NCBI GenBank assembly: GCA_008729055.1
Contig: SDUX01000010.1
Location: 3,177,090-3,241,089, forward strand
Length of the DNA: 64,000 nucleotides
Source: Pyropia haitanensis
Taxonomy: Eukaryota; Rhodophyta; Bangiophyceae; Bangiales; Bangiaceae
Direction: 5' to 3'
Part shown: piece after piece, positions 41,550-52,026 of the stretch
Layout of the letters: each line of letters starts with the position of its first letter
Numbering within the stretch: position 1 is the stretch's first letter
Position numbers and translations under genes: made by a program
The notes under the pieces: generated by a model
Seen by the model: the letters and a program-made list of their open reading frames with translations, nothing else
Told to the model about the DNA's origin: nothing
The model's database searches: none

Positions 41550-43191
41550 GGCCGGGGTGCGCCGCGGCGGGCCACCCGCGCGGTGGCGCTGCGGGCGGGG
41601 GTGCCGTCCCGCGCCGGGCGGTCGGCGGCGGCGGCGCCCCCCCCCCCCCCCCCCTCCCCCCGCCCATCCCCGTCTGGGCGGCACGCGGCCGCCGCGTCCG
41701 ACCGCCGCCGCGGTCGGCGGGGCACCCACGCGGGCGGCGTGGCGTCTGGCCTGCCGCGCCGGCGCGTCCCGGCAGGGCCACCACGCCGCGGTCGCGCCGT
41801 AGGCCGCTGCCGCGGCGCCCGTCGATGCGGCCACGGCGCGCCACTGCGTGCCGCTCCCCCCCTTACCCACGAGCCCGCGCACCCCACCAGTGGGTACGGG
41901 ACGGCCACTTTCTCGGCGCACGCGGCGTGGGGGTCTCCCCTCGCCTGTTGGAACGACGCCAGCCCCCGTCCCCCTCCCCCGCGGCGCCGCACGCGTGTCT
42001 CGTCGGGTGGCCACCCTCCCCGCCGCCGTTGCCGGCCACTCGCAGCGTGCCCGCCGCCGCGGCGCCCTGCCCACCCCCATCGACGACCCGCAGCGAGCGC
42101 GCCAGGCGGTCAAGCCCGCCGCACGCGGCCATGGGAGGGGCGGAGCCCCGTCGCCGCGGCGGGCAGCACTGGGGGGGGGAACGGCGGGGCACACCCGCGA
42201 CGGGCCACACCCCCCGGGCGGCGGCGGTTCGAGGGCGGGTTCGCCGTTGCCGCCGCCGCGGCGCGCCGCCGGCGCGGCCACCACGGACGCGCGGGCGTTG
42301 CCGCCGCGGCGCGTGGCCGCCGGTCGCCGGGGGCGGCGGCTGGCCCATCCGCCCCGCGGCTCTTCCTTTTGGTGGCCGCCCCTCCCCCGCGCGACCTCCG
42401 CGTCCCCCCCGCGGTCTACCGCTGCCCCTGCCCGTGTCGGGAGGCTCGAGCGGCGAGTCCCATTGCTGTTTGGGTTGAGCGTGCGCTCCCACGCCTCCGC
42501 CCCCCGCGCGCACCGCACCAGCTCGTGATGGATGGGTAGGCAACGTGCTTGCCGTCTCCCTCGCCGCCGCGGGGCTAGCCCCCGGACCGCTCTATCATAA
42601 AACTAGTCCCTTAGAGCGGCGGGCTACCCCCTGTCCCCGCGGTCTTCCCCCCCGTCTCTGCCGTCATTTCCCCCGCACGCCCTCCCCGGGGTCTCCCCTC
42701 TCCTGGGCTCCTCTTGCGCCGTCCCTCATGGTCGCGCTCCCCCTCCCCTTGGCCGGCCGTCCACGGAGCTGCCGGCCGCGGGGTGCCGCCGTCGGCCGCG
42801 GCCGCGCCGCCTCGGTCCGGTGGCTGCACGCCACCAGTAGCGGGGCGCTTGAGGGGGCGCCCCTCACCGTTAAGGGGTTACCGCCCACGCGGACAGTCGC
42901 CAAGCGCTGGACCATCCCACAGGGTCGCCGCCAGACAGCCATGGGCCGTTGCCCAGAGTAGACAACACCAAAGACTCGGCTGTAGCCCTGGGCCGTCGCC
43001 CAGGGCCGACCTACGCCACCTTGCGTCTGGGGTGGTCCGGCCGTCTTGGTCACTGCGTGGTCTCGCGACGTCACGCGCCGCCCGCAACGCACGATTTCGT
43101 CGGCTTGGGACGGGCGCGCGCCCGTGTCACTGGGCACCGTCGCCCCCGACATGCCCGGCCGCCCAGGCCGCCGCCGTCTGCCTCCAGCCGC
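39844..43191. other. Extreme GC region, no supported gene
   Basis: Many G runs of 7-17 bases (for example 40270-40288, 40616-40633, 41260-41279) and GGC/CCG repeats. Very long open frames exist on both strands, but they encode only Arg/Pro/Gly/Ala strings and no domain. From about 42550 the sequence is more ordinary, with a palindrome (CCCTGGGCCGTCGCCCAGGG) near 42988-43007, but still without a gene I can support. Confidence 0.5.
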
Positions 43192-45159
43192 TCACTCTTG
43201 CAGCACGTACACGTCGACGAGCGAGTAGGCGACAAATGCAACGTACCCCGCCAGGAGCACCCACCCCACGAGCGGCCCCATCTGCCACCGCCGCAGCGCC
43301 AGGAGCCCCAGCAGCGCCGCGAGCACCCCAAACAGGATGATCACCGGCACGACGATGGCGGTGAGGGGCTCGGTCGGGATCACCTGTGGGCGCGACAGGA
43401 TGAGGCCGCCAAGAAACCAGGGCGCGCCGAGGCCAATGCCCACGTCAAAGCAGTTGCTGCCGAGCGCGTTGGAGACCGCAAAGTCCCCCTTGCCGGCGCG
43501 CGCGACCGACACCGACGCGAGCGCGTCGGGGACGGACGTGCCCGCGGCGAGGACGGTGACGCCCAGGACGGCGGCGGGGATGCCGACGATGCAGCCGAAA
43601 AAGCGCGCGGCCTCGACCATCAGGTACGAGATGCCCGCGATCCACGCGACCGACACGCCAAACGTGATCGCCCAGTAGCGCGCGTACCGGTCGCGCGAGC
43701 AGTCCACAATCGTGTAGCGGAAGGCGAGCAGCCACACAAAGGAAAAGGGGAAGAGCAGCCGCCCGGCGCGGGTCGTCGGCAGCGCAACGCCGACAAACGT
43801 GCGCGCCGGCGCGTCGTCGTCGCGCTCGTCGTCGCTGGCGAGCCCGTCGTCGACGGGTCCGGCCTCACCGCCGTCGGCGGCGGTAGCGGTGGCGGCCGCG
43901 GTGGCAGCGGCGCGTGCGTCAGCGCGGATGGAGCGGGCGCTAAAGTGGTGCCGCAGCTGCCCCGACGCCTTGGACATGCTCCGCGGCGACGAGCCGTACG
44001 TGCCGATGCGGGTGAGCGCGTTGGGGGGCGGTACCGCTTCCGCGTCCGCCGACGCGCCGGGCAAAGCGGCTGGCGTCGACGGCGGCGACGTCCCGCCGCC
44101 GCCGCCACCGCCGGCCTCGGGGTCGGCGGCCGGGCCGCGGGAGCCGTTGGCAGTCGGGGCGGCCGCGTCGCCATTGCCGTCGCCGGCGGCGGTGTTGGCC
44201 GACCGCTTGAGCGCCCGCTCGGCGGCGAGCTCGTCGCGCTTGGCCCTTGGCAAGAACCGCTCCATGGCGCGCATGTAGGGTTTGTTGGCCACCGCCATGA
44301 ACGCAATGTAGACGGCGTAAAGGGCGAGCATGATCAGCCCCTCCCACCAGTTTGCCTCCCCGTTTGTCACCCACAGCACCTGCACCAGCAGGACGATGAT
44401 GAAGAGAGTGTAAAACGCACTGTCGCGCACCAGCGGCCGCCAGTCGAGCTGCAGCGTCGCCCCCGCAAGCAGTGCCGACACGCCGATAATGACGAGCACG
44501 TTAAAGACGGCCGACCCGACGATTGTGCCGACGCCCACCTCATCCTTTGTGACAAACACGGCAAGGAGGGAGGTGAAGAGCTCGGGCGCGGACGACCCCG
44601 CCGCAGCAAACGTTGCGCCCGCCACGTCGTCAGACAGGCGGAGCGCATCGCAAATGCGCTCCAGCGCCGGCACAAAGTACTCGTCCGTGACGATTGCGAG
44701 GCCGAGGAACGTAAACAGCACGCCGGGGACGTAGAGCGCGAGCGCAGCGGGGCGCTTGAGGAACGAATCGGCTGGCTCGCACAGCGTGCCGTAGGTGGTG
44801 CCGCCGGCGCGCGAGACGGCCACCAGACTCCCGGGCGAGCTCTCCGTCGTGGTCAGGGGCGCGCCATCTCCGCCACTCGCGGCGAGGAGCGACCGGCCGG
44901 CCCTGCCAGGGCCGCCGTCCACGGCGGCGGTCGGCCACCGCATCGGGGACAGCGCGCGCCACGACCATGGCGCGTCCGCACCGGCAGCTCCCGCCGCCGC
45001 CGCTGTGGGCGACGCCGACCACGGCGCGGCGTACCAGACACCCGCGGCGATGGTGGCGATGACGAGAAAGGCCGCCGAGCCGAGGATCGCGGCGGGGTCT
45101 GAGCGTCGACGGCGGCCGGCAAAGGAGCGGCGGCGGCGGCGTGTCACGCCGGGAGCCAT
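43192..45159 (-). CDS. K+-dependent Na+/Ca2+ exchanger (NCKX, SLC24-like)
   Basis: Intronless, 655 residues, Met at 45159 (45216 is an alternative). An N-terminal membrane segment (about 25-45) is followed by a lumenal/extracellular loop. The alpha-1 repeat lies at residues 181-226: GATFAAAGSSAPELFTSLLA, then GVGTIVGSAVFNVLVIIG. A large Gly/Ala/Ser-rich cytosolic loop separates it from alpha-2, GVTVLAAGTSVPDALASVSV, then GDFAVSNALGSNCFDVGIGL. The acidic residues in both repeats (PELF and VPDA) that bind Na+/Ca2+ are present, and the Asn/Asp/Phe pattern is of the NCKX type. It would move Ca2+ out of the cytosol against Na+ (and K+). Eleven or so membrane segments are visible; the protein looks complete. 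Confidence 0.93.
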   Translation of the reverse strand: MAPGVTRRRRRSFAGRRRRSDPAAILGSAAFLVIATIAAGVWYAAPWSASPTAAAAGAAGADAPWSWRALSPMRWPTAAVDGGPGRAGRSLLAASGGDGAPLTTTESSPGSLVAVSRAGGTTYGTLCEPADSFLKRPAALALYVPGVLFTFLGLAIVTDEYFVPALERICDALRLSDDVAGATFAAAGSSAPELFTSLLAVFVTKDEVGVGTIVGSAVFNVLVIIGVSALLAGATLQLDWRPLVRDSAFYTLFIIVLLVQVLWVTNGEANWWEGLIMLALYAVYIAFMAVANKPYMRAMERFLPRAKRDELAAERALKRSANTAAGDGNGDAAAPTANGSRGPAADPEAGGGGGGGTSPPSTPAALPGASADAEAVPPPNALTRIGTYGSSPRSMSKASGQLRHHFSARSIRADARAAATAAATATAADGGEAGPVDDGLASDDERDDDAPARTFVGVALPTTRAGRLLFPFSFVWLLAFRYTIVDCSRDRYARYWAITFGVSVAWIAGISYLMVEAARFFGCIVGIPAAVLGVTVLAAGTSVPDALASVSVARAGKGDFAVSNALGSNCFDVGIGLGAPWFLGGLILSRPQVIPTEPLTAIVVPVIILFGVLAALLGLLALRRWQMGPLVGWVLLAGYVAFVAYSLVDVYVLQE

Positions 45160-46883
45160 GGCGTCTCGAGAGAGGGGCGGAGGGCGGGGCGGCGGCTCGC
45201 GCGACAGACACAACACGTCGATGACCTACCGCTCCCGCCCGCGGCCGCCGCGCGTGTGCCGGTCGACGACGCCGGCGAAGGAGTGGAACAAGCGCCGCAA
45301 GCAGGTAGCCTGTGCTCGCACCTGTCGTGGTGTCCGTTGCCTGCGCTCCTCCTCTTGTTCCTGCTGCCCATGCACCTGCTCTTGTCTCCGTTGCGCGTGC
45401 ACGCGTTGCTGTCTCTGAGGTGACGCGTCGTGTAGGGATAGCGGGGCGTCTCCAAAGACTGCGCTGGATGACGCGACCCCGGCTGGGGTTGCCGGCCGGT
45501 GCGGCGGCTGCGGCGGCAGCGGCGACGGCGACAGCGGGAAAACTGCGGCCTGCAGCAAGACAAGCAAAGCCGTCGCCTTGTTCCCGCCCGTGCCTGCCCG
45601 CCACGCGTGCCAGTCGACCACGTCAGAGAGGCCTATAGGCCGCGCAGCGGTGGGCTGCTGCGTATGGGGGCGCCCCACGAGCCAGCGGCAACACCGGGTT
45701 GGAGCTGTCCAGATTGCCACCGCACGAACAGGTATCGATCGCTGGCGGACGCGTCCCCGCTGGATTAGGCGCGTTGTGCTGGAGGTGGGGAAAGGGCGGG
45801 GTGTTGCACCGGGGGGAAAGCCACCAGCGGCGAGGGTGCCCACAATAGATAGCCGGGGGTGCCGCGGAGAGGCGGGTCTCTGTGTCCGCATGAACACGAC
45901 GGCCTATGGGGCCCGCCCAGACCCCGTCAGAAGCCGCCCGCCGGGGTGAGTTGTGCATGCAGTCCCGGGCGTCGGGGGGGGCTTGGTGGCGGACCCGCGC
46001 CCATGCGCCATGGCTGGACATGCGGACGGCGCGCCTCGGGAGCGGTGCGGCGGGGCACACACAGCAGAGCGGGCGACGCCCGCCGCAGAGGTGGAGACTA
46101 CGCCGCGTGCGCTCCATCGCACGGCGGCTGGACGGCTTTCGCTGGGTGAGGGGGACTCCGACGCGAGGCGGAGAGGACCAACCACGATGCTGCCAGAGGG
46201 GCCCGACGCGATTGGCCATGGATTGGCCAGCCCTCCGTGCGCAAGGCCAGCGTTGGGTGTGGGGTCACGGCGGCGGCCAGGGGGGTGGGTGGCACCGGTT
46301 CACGACCGACCCGCCGACACGGTCGCGAGCCCGGGTCCGCCGTCATCTCTGCCACTCACGGCGGGCCGTGGGCGGCCCGCCACGCGCCCGCCGCGGTGGA
46401 CCTGTCCCCGCCTCTGTACGTCGGCGAGAGGCCTAGCGAGAGGCGCGGGACCGGTCGGAATAATGGGATGCCAGATGATTGGTCAACGTGGACCACGCGA
46501 TAGATACGAATTCGCTCACGGAACGGTGCGTCTGCGCCCGACCAACCAGACGTGCACGCCCCTACACCGAACTGTTCCTCAGAATTCCCTACCGTAGGAG
46601 GGGCGGTGCCTTCTCTGAGGGCAGGTGCACCAGCTGAAGAGGGTACGTTGCACCAGCAGAGTCTGGCACGCAAGACGAGGTCTACGCGATATGAATCCCT
46701 TGACCCGTGTACGTAGGACCCTGCATACAGTGTGTCGGCGTGCTCCCTATCGATCATCCCGCGTACGACAGCCCATCCGTTTCGCTCCACCCCACGGGGC
46801 CCACCCTGCCGCGGGCGCGAAAGAAAGCTGCCTCGCGGCGGCGCCGGCGGTGACTCGGATCGGCGAGACCCCCGCCCGCTCTA
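45160..46883. other. Intergenic, no supported gene
   Basis: 5' flank of the exchanger gene and beyond. Small open frames on both strands lack recognisable domains. GC falls from left to right towards the TA-flanked element. Confidence 0.45.
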
Positions 46884-48151
46884 TCCGTCTGACACCAGTT
46901 TTTCACAACTCGGGTATGAGAGAAGGATGCGAGGACGTTTTTTTCTCCAAAAAAATATGAGCCGACTCCGTAGCTCCTCACGAGGCCGGGCGTTTTGTCC
47001 GTTTCTCAAGGCGAGGAGCGCTTCTTTTTTGAAAAAGGTATCCTCCTTTGGGGGGTGACACTAGTTTTTCACAACTCGAGATCTGTACCAGGACAGGCCC
47101 CAGAGCGCGATGTTGCAAAGAATCCCCGGAAAAACTTGAATGTATTTACGTGCCTGGGCCCGCATCCCGCGGTCATCGACCAATGAGCACGCAGCGATCG
47201 TGCCTCGGACAACTCGGACCCGGGTAGTCTCTTGACAGATCTCAGAGCACGGTGTGCGGACCGTCCCATCGCCACCGGGCGGTCATCCATGCCACCGCTG
47301 CTCCATCGGGGGATCCACAGCACACGTCGGCTCGCAGCGGGGGAGGTGGGGGGGTCATCAAGATCAACTTGAGGGGCCGGGGGGGAGGCGTCCGAGCGGG
47401 TTGGGGGGGGCGTCGGAGCGGGCGGCGGGGGGGGGTCCGAGCCGGCAGGACCGCTGCCAGGGGGAGGGGGATGGGGCGCCCCGACCAGACAGGGCCGCTA
47501 CCGGTGGAGGTGGAGATGTGGAGCCCTCACCAGGTATGTTCGCAGTCAGGGGAGGGAGGGGATACGGTGCGCAGGCCGCAAAGGGAAGGAAAGTGGGGTA
47601 AGCTGGGGCAAGCGGGCTTGTGGCGCGACTGACGCCCATCCTCGGAAACGCACATGCGCTTCTGCAGCGTTCAAAGGCAGACGAATGGGTAGAGGAGGCG
47701 TCTGTGTCCCGGTGGTGTGCTAGAAGAGGGTATAGTGTCTACAGGAGGGGAAGAAGCCTCGTAGCCTTTCGAGCGCCGGCTGTACGCCGCGCCGAGGAGC
47801 GCTGGGCTCGCCCATCAATCAGCCAGAAGCAGCGTCAGGCCAGGTACTTGAATTCTAATTCCCTTTAGGAAGCCGCACCTTTTTCTACGCGGCGCGACCT
47901 GGCGCGCCCGGAGGCCCGCCTTGTTGGGGTCTCTCTACACCGCTGGAGAGCCCTTGAGTTGGCGCGTCAAGCCGTGTGACTCACCGTTTGCCTGCGCCTC
48001 GACTTGTATTTTTGGCGCGAGTCGATAGACGGCTGGGGCACGATCTCGAATAGCGTTTTTGTCAGTTTTTCTATGTAAACACTGTGGGAATCCCACAGAT
48101 GGGAAGTTGTGAAAAACTGGTGCCACTTGTGAAAAACTGGTGTCAGACGGA
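46884..48151. mobile_element. Non-autonomous TA-flanked DNA transposon with doubled termini
   Basis: 1268 bp bounded by perfect 25-bp inverted repeats (TCCGTCTGACACCAGTTTTT...) with TA dinucleotides at 46882-46883 and 48152-48153, as for Tc1/mariner-type insertion. Each end carries a second copy of the core TGACACYAGTTTTTCACAA: at 47056 on the left and at 48107-48126 on the right, in matching orientation. No transposase is recognised; the one compact frame inside (47620-47868) has no known motif. The sequence does not resemble the intact Tc1 element at 49246, so a different partner would be needed. Confidence 0.75.
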
Positions 48152-49086
48152 TATGTGTACACTACGAACGGACCCTCGAGGGGCAGCAAGGGGGGGGGGA
48201 GTGCGACCGAGGCGGCGTTGCAGCTAGTCGGGATAGGGTGGGACGTCATGGGGAAGCGGGGGGGCGGGTTGTTTGGGGGCGAGGGAGTCGGACAGTTGGC
48301 GCTGTCCCTGGGCGGCGGGGTAGCGGGGACTTGCCGACAAGCGCGGGTTCAAGCGGGCGTGGTGACGCCAGATCTGTGAGAGTCTGCCGTAACTACTGTA
48401 CGCAGCGAAGAGTCATCCCCCCCTGCCTCTCCGGCCTCAGGGCAACGTAATCCCTTTCTGCACCCCACTCGGCAGCGTTCTCCCTTGTCACTCTCCGCAG
48501 ATATATTTACACATCACATGTCAGACAGTTTTTACCACAGTCGCACCCCCTGTGGACACCCCACCTGCTTGCAGGTCGTGGACAGAGGGCGGAGGGGGGG
48601 GGCGTCTGCGCTTAGTGCGAGAGAAGTGGGCACAAGGGCAGGCGCACCGAACAGTGTAAAGGTACAGCACGGTACTGTACGTACGTTCATCCCGACGTCA
48701 TCTCGAAAGGCAGCCTCCGCTCTAGAGGCGCTGTCCGTGATGGCGATGGGGTGCCCAGCGCACCGCAGCGCGGCGCTACGGAACCCCCTCGCGCCACGGC
48801 GGTGGAGGTAAATACATAGGACGCATCTTGACAATTTTTCTTTTGTCTGGCACCCCGCGGTGCGTCGCTCTCTGTTCCGCTCTCCCCGAGTTGGTCGCGG
48901 TCTACAGCGTCGTGGGGGCACATTTCGGAAGAACACATCCACGACATCTGAGCCTGTCAACTTGGAGACGGGTTGTACACTCCGCTTCTGACTAAAGACG
49001 CGGCGAAGTGGCCCGCATGTACCGTATTTTTTTATCAGATATATATATATGTTGGAACCCTCTTGACACATCAATTACTTGAAGTT
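48152..49086. other. Intergenic sequence
   Basis: Includes a G-rich part (48180-48340) and an AT-rich (TA)n stretch near 49040-49052 just upstream of the tRNA. No coding feature is supported. Confidence 0.45.
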
Positions 49087-49183
49087 GGGTTTGTAGCTCA
49101 GTGGTAGAGTGCTCGCTTAGCAAGAAATTGCGAGCTTGCGAGAGGTCCGGGGATCGATTCAATCGAGAACCCCCGCTGATCCA
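49087..49183 (+). tRNA. tRNA-Ala(AGC) with two interruptions
   Basis: A second 97-nt copy matching the gene at 31904-32000 in every structural part: G3-U70, A73, anticodon AGC (49119-49121), T-stem CGGGG/CCCCG. The 14-nt insert after A37 (49123-49136, AGAAATTGCGAGCT) differs almost wholly from that of the other copy, while length is kept. The T-loop is again 18 nt; its extra 11 nt (about 49158-49168) differ in the centre. The start of this insert keeps GGATCGATTC, close to a Pol III B box, so transcription should survive the interruption. CCA is not encoded. Confidence 0.88.
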
Positions 49184-49189
49184 ACGCTG

Positions 49190-49195
49190 TTTTTT
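49190..49195 (+). terminator. Pol III terminator of tRNA-Ala (plus)
   Basis: Six T beginning seven bases after the tRNA discriminator base. Confidence 0.75.
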
Positions 49196-49245
49196 GTTGA
49201 ACACCGCGTACTATCCATATATGCTCATGCTGAAAACGCCGCGTA

Positions 49246-49275
49246 CAGTTCGTATCCAATATTACTTGCCCACCC
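49246..49275 (+). repeat. Left terminal inverted repeat of Tc1/mariner element
   Basis: 30 bp starting CAGTTCGTATCC after the TA target. Confidence 0.92.
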
Positions 49276-49444
49276 TGGCGGGTCACTTTTTGCTCCCATT
49301 CGATCACGGACGAGATCCAAAAAGCGGCCTCAGCGGTGCCGTTCTGGCGCATTGCAGTCACTTGGGCGCAGCGTCGCGGCGCACGGTGCTATAAAGAAGC
49401 GCCCATTGCTTCTCTCCCAGGGGAGAAAAAAAAAAAACAACACC

Positions 49445-50503
49445 ATGGCGGGCAAGGGCAGGACCCCCCTATGCCCCCAGCAAGTCGGCGCCATCAGAAC
49501 CATGGTCGCCAACAAGAAGTCCAACGGGGCCATCGCCACCGCGCTGGGCATCCCCAAGACGACGATCAGCTACCACGCGGCCAACGCGCGGCGGACCGCC
49601 GCCACTGCGCGCCAAGACAACCGGGGCCGCCCCAAGCTCCTCAGCCCTCGAGAGCTGCGCGGGCTCCGCCGGGTGGTGGACGACAACCCTTTCGCCTCAA
49701 TGGCCGAGATAACGGAAAAGGTCAACGAGGGCCGCACCAGCGCAGCTGGCGGCCCCCCACTCCGCAAGGTGTCCGTCAGCACCGTCCGGAGGGCCATCAA
49801 CGGCCTTGGGCTGTCTTCCTGCGCGCCTGCGCACAAGCCGTTCGTGTCGGGCATCAACAAGAAGAAGCGCCTTCAATGGGCGAAGGACCACCTGTCCTGG
49901 TCGTACCAGTGGGCTTGGGTGATGTTCTCCGATGAGAGCAGTTTCCAAGTCCGCCAGCCGAAGTCGAGGCGCGTGTGGCGCCAGGCCGGCCAGCGCTTTG
50001 CCCCCAAGAACCTACGCGCAACGTTCAAGAGCGGACGCGAAAGTGTTATGGTCTGGGGCGCCTTCTCCGCGGTCGGTCGGACCCCTCTGGTGCGCGTCGT
50101 TGGGTCGATGACGGGCCCATCTTACGTTGTGCTGCTCGAGACGGTGGTGGTGCACTACATGTGCGCCGACTTTGGGGCCCCCGACGGTGCCTTCTTTCAA
50201 GAGGACCTGGCGCCGTGCCACACGGCCAAGGTGGCCAAGGCCTGTAAGGCGGCGTTGGGGCTGAAGGTTTTGCCGTGGGTGGGTCAGAGCCCTGACCTCA
50301 ACCCGATCGAGAACGCCTGGGCTGAACTCGAGCGTCGCCTGCGGGCGCGCCCAGTGGCGCCCAAGACCAAGGACGAGTTGTTCACTGCCCTGCAGGAAGA
50401 GTGGGCGTCGATACCGAGTGCTTACTTCAAGAAGCTGACGGAGAGCATGTGCCGCCGAGTGCGGGGGGTGGTGGCAGCGAACGGATCCGGCACCAAGTAC
50501 TGA
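49445..50503 (+). CDS. Tc1/mariner-family transposase (DD34E)
   Basis: 352 residues, no stops or shifts. The Met at 49445 is chosen because the helix-turn-helix begins close to it (LCPQQVGAIRTMVANKKSNG, GIPKTTISYH); the open frame upstream crosses the inverted repeat and is not used. A GRPK-type AT-hook-like motif lies at residues 61-64. The catalytic triad is D163 (MFSDESSF), D254 (FQEDLAPCHTAK) and E289 (SPDLNPIENAW), with exactly 34 residues between the last two. Length is normal for Tc1 enzymes. It cuts and rejoins its own element at TA sites. It looks functional by sequence. Confidence 0.95.
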   Translation: MAGKGRTPLCPQQVGAIRTMVANKKSNGAIATALGIPKTTISYHAANARRTAATARQDNRGRPKLLSPRELRGLRRVVDDNPFASMAEITEKVNEGRTSAAGGPPLRKVSVSTVRRAINGLGLSSCAPAHKPFVSGINKKKRLQWAKDHLSWSYQWAWVMFSDESSFQVRQPKSRRVWRQAGQRFAPKNLRATFKSGRESVMVWGAFSAVGRTPLVRVVGSMTGPSYVVLLETVVVHYMCADFGAPDGAFFQEDLAPCHTAKVAKACKAALGLKVLPWVGQSPDLNPIENAWAELERRLRARPVAPKTKDELFTALQEEWASIPSAYFKKLTESMCRRVRGVVAANGSGTKY

Positions 50504-50569
50504 TGCGTTTCTTGCAGTGGAAACGGACGGTCGCGACGCGTCAAAATAAATATCAGGATCTGACAGTTG

Positions 50570-50599
50570 GGGTGGGCAAGTAATATTGGATACGGACTG
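50570..50599 (-). repeat. Right terminal inverted repeat of Tc1/mariner element
   Basis: 30 bp; its reverse complement starts CAGTCCGTATCC, one mismatch from the left end, and TA follows. Confidence 0.92.
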
Positions 50600-52026
50600 T
50601 ACACCTGCGTGCTGTGCTGACATTTCCACGATGATGATACATAGCGGACAGAGACGGAGGTGGTGGAAGATACGTGTTACGAAAGAGCAGCCTACAGCTG
50701 AGAAGTAATCTCAGGATGCAGCAAATTTCTTATCTGGTCCTCGTCGGCGCTGATAACCGGGGAAGACTGGGTTGCGAGAGAGAATATTGTGCCTGTCTGG
50801 CGCCACGTCCACAACCAGTATCGCCAATACTCTCTGCCAGCAAGGCAGGTGGTCTTCCACGACGCTAATGCGGTGCGCGCATCCCCGTGGACCACGGCGA
50901 TGCCGCACGTGCCTTGCGCGTTCACAGCTACGCCAGTGGCTAAAGTACGCCAGTGGTAGCGCGGCACCACCACCTCCCACCCAGCCACTCCTGCGACAGC
51001 CTACGGCGGCTACCCTCTGCGCCACACAGTGTGGGCAGGCTCGCCGGCGTACCCATCGTCCGTGCGACCTCACCGACCGGTGCGAACAAGCATAGGATGC
51101 GGGAACGGCACGAGCATTGGTCAGCCCAGCTTTTGTCCCTGAGTTCTTCTTCTACCCTGTTTGTGCTGGTGTCTTGTTGATGATATTTGCCGGCGTCGAT
51201 AGGACCAGAACTGCGTTCGAGTGCGGCACTCGGCGTCCCACCCACCACCATGTAAGGCGGCGGCCAGCCTGGCGAGGCAGCCTGTCCGCCGGCATTGGCG
51301 GGCACCCGGCAAGTGACTCCCGCCGAGGCAGGACGGGGAATCGTTTTCCTCGCCCCCACTCTGCGCCTGCTGTTGCGAGCAGAGTGGAGAGGTGAGACGG
51401 GGGGGATGGATCGATACGGCGGGCGGCGCGCCAGGACCGAAGATGCTCCGTGCGGTGACGTCGACGGCTGCCCAGCGCTACGAATATTCGCTGCGGTTGC
51501 TGGGCGCGCCGGCCGGGCTGCGCGGCGAATCGATCCGTGCGTCGGCGGGGGTGAGCGCCCTCGCGACAGCAGGTCCCAGGCCGCGGCACCGGGCCATGAG
51601 GCACGGACGCGGCTGTAAAGATCCCCTCTCGCAAGGCCCCGTCGCCAATCGGTTGAGCGCTGTTGTGCCCGTTACCCATTGAGCGCGTCGACACGCGACA
51701 CGCGGCTCAGACGGCGGCGGGGTTCACAGCAGTGGCGGTCTGCCCCTTCCTTTTCCCGCCGACTAAGGTTAGCACAGTATACTCATTCTGTGTGGCGACA
51801 TTGGTCGAACAAATACCAATTTCATCGATCAATCATTCATGTGCCGAGCAATCGCCGTACAACGTTTGAGCCTCCTTGCGCGTCCTCTGCCCCTTCCCAT
51901 TCCCGCCGCTGCGGCCACCACCTCCACGTCCACCGCCCACGCCGCCGTCACGCCCAGGGCAGTGTCGAGGCCGGCCGACAAGACGATGGCCGCCAACACG
52001 GCGGCGCCGCGGCGCACCACCGCGTC
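50600..52026. other. Intergenic, no supported gene
   Basis: Ordinary composition left of 51880, then GCC-rich. Frames on the minus strand at 51840-52020 (for example AAIVLSAGLDTALGVTAAWA) look like a continuation of the gene at 52027 after a frame change, but I could not place a splice. Confidence 0.4.

Larger units (their letters stand above)
49246..50599 (+). mobile_element. Intact Tc1/mariner transposon (1354 bp)
   Basis: Inverted termini at 49246-49275 (CAGTTCGTATCCAATATTAC...) and 50570-50599 match over 30 bp with one difference. They are flanked by TA on both sides (49244-49245, 50600-50601), the Tc1/mariner target duplication. A single intact transposase gene fills the centre. Near-identical termini and an undamaged gene suggest a recent insertion. 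It sits about 60 bp downstream of the tRNA-Ala gene. Confidence 0.93.

Noticed and set aside
39599..42539. Open frames of 800-950 residues on both strands
   Set aside because: They encode only Arg/Pro/Gly/Ala strings, overlap each other fully and contain no domain. They reflect lack of stop codons in GC-only sequence.
46884..48151. Derivative of the intact Tc1 element at 49246
   Set aside because: Terminal sequences differ (TCCGTCTGACACC against CAGTTCGTATCC), so they belong to different families.
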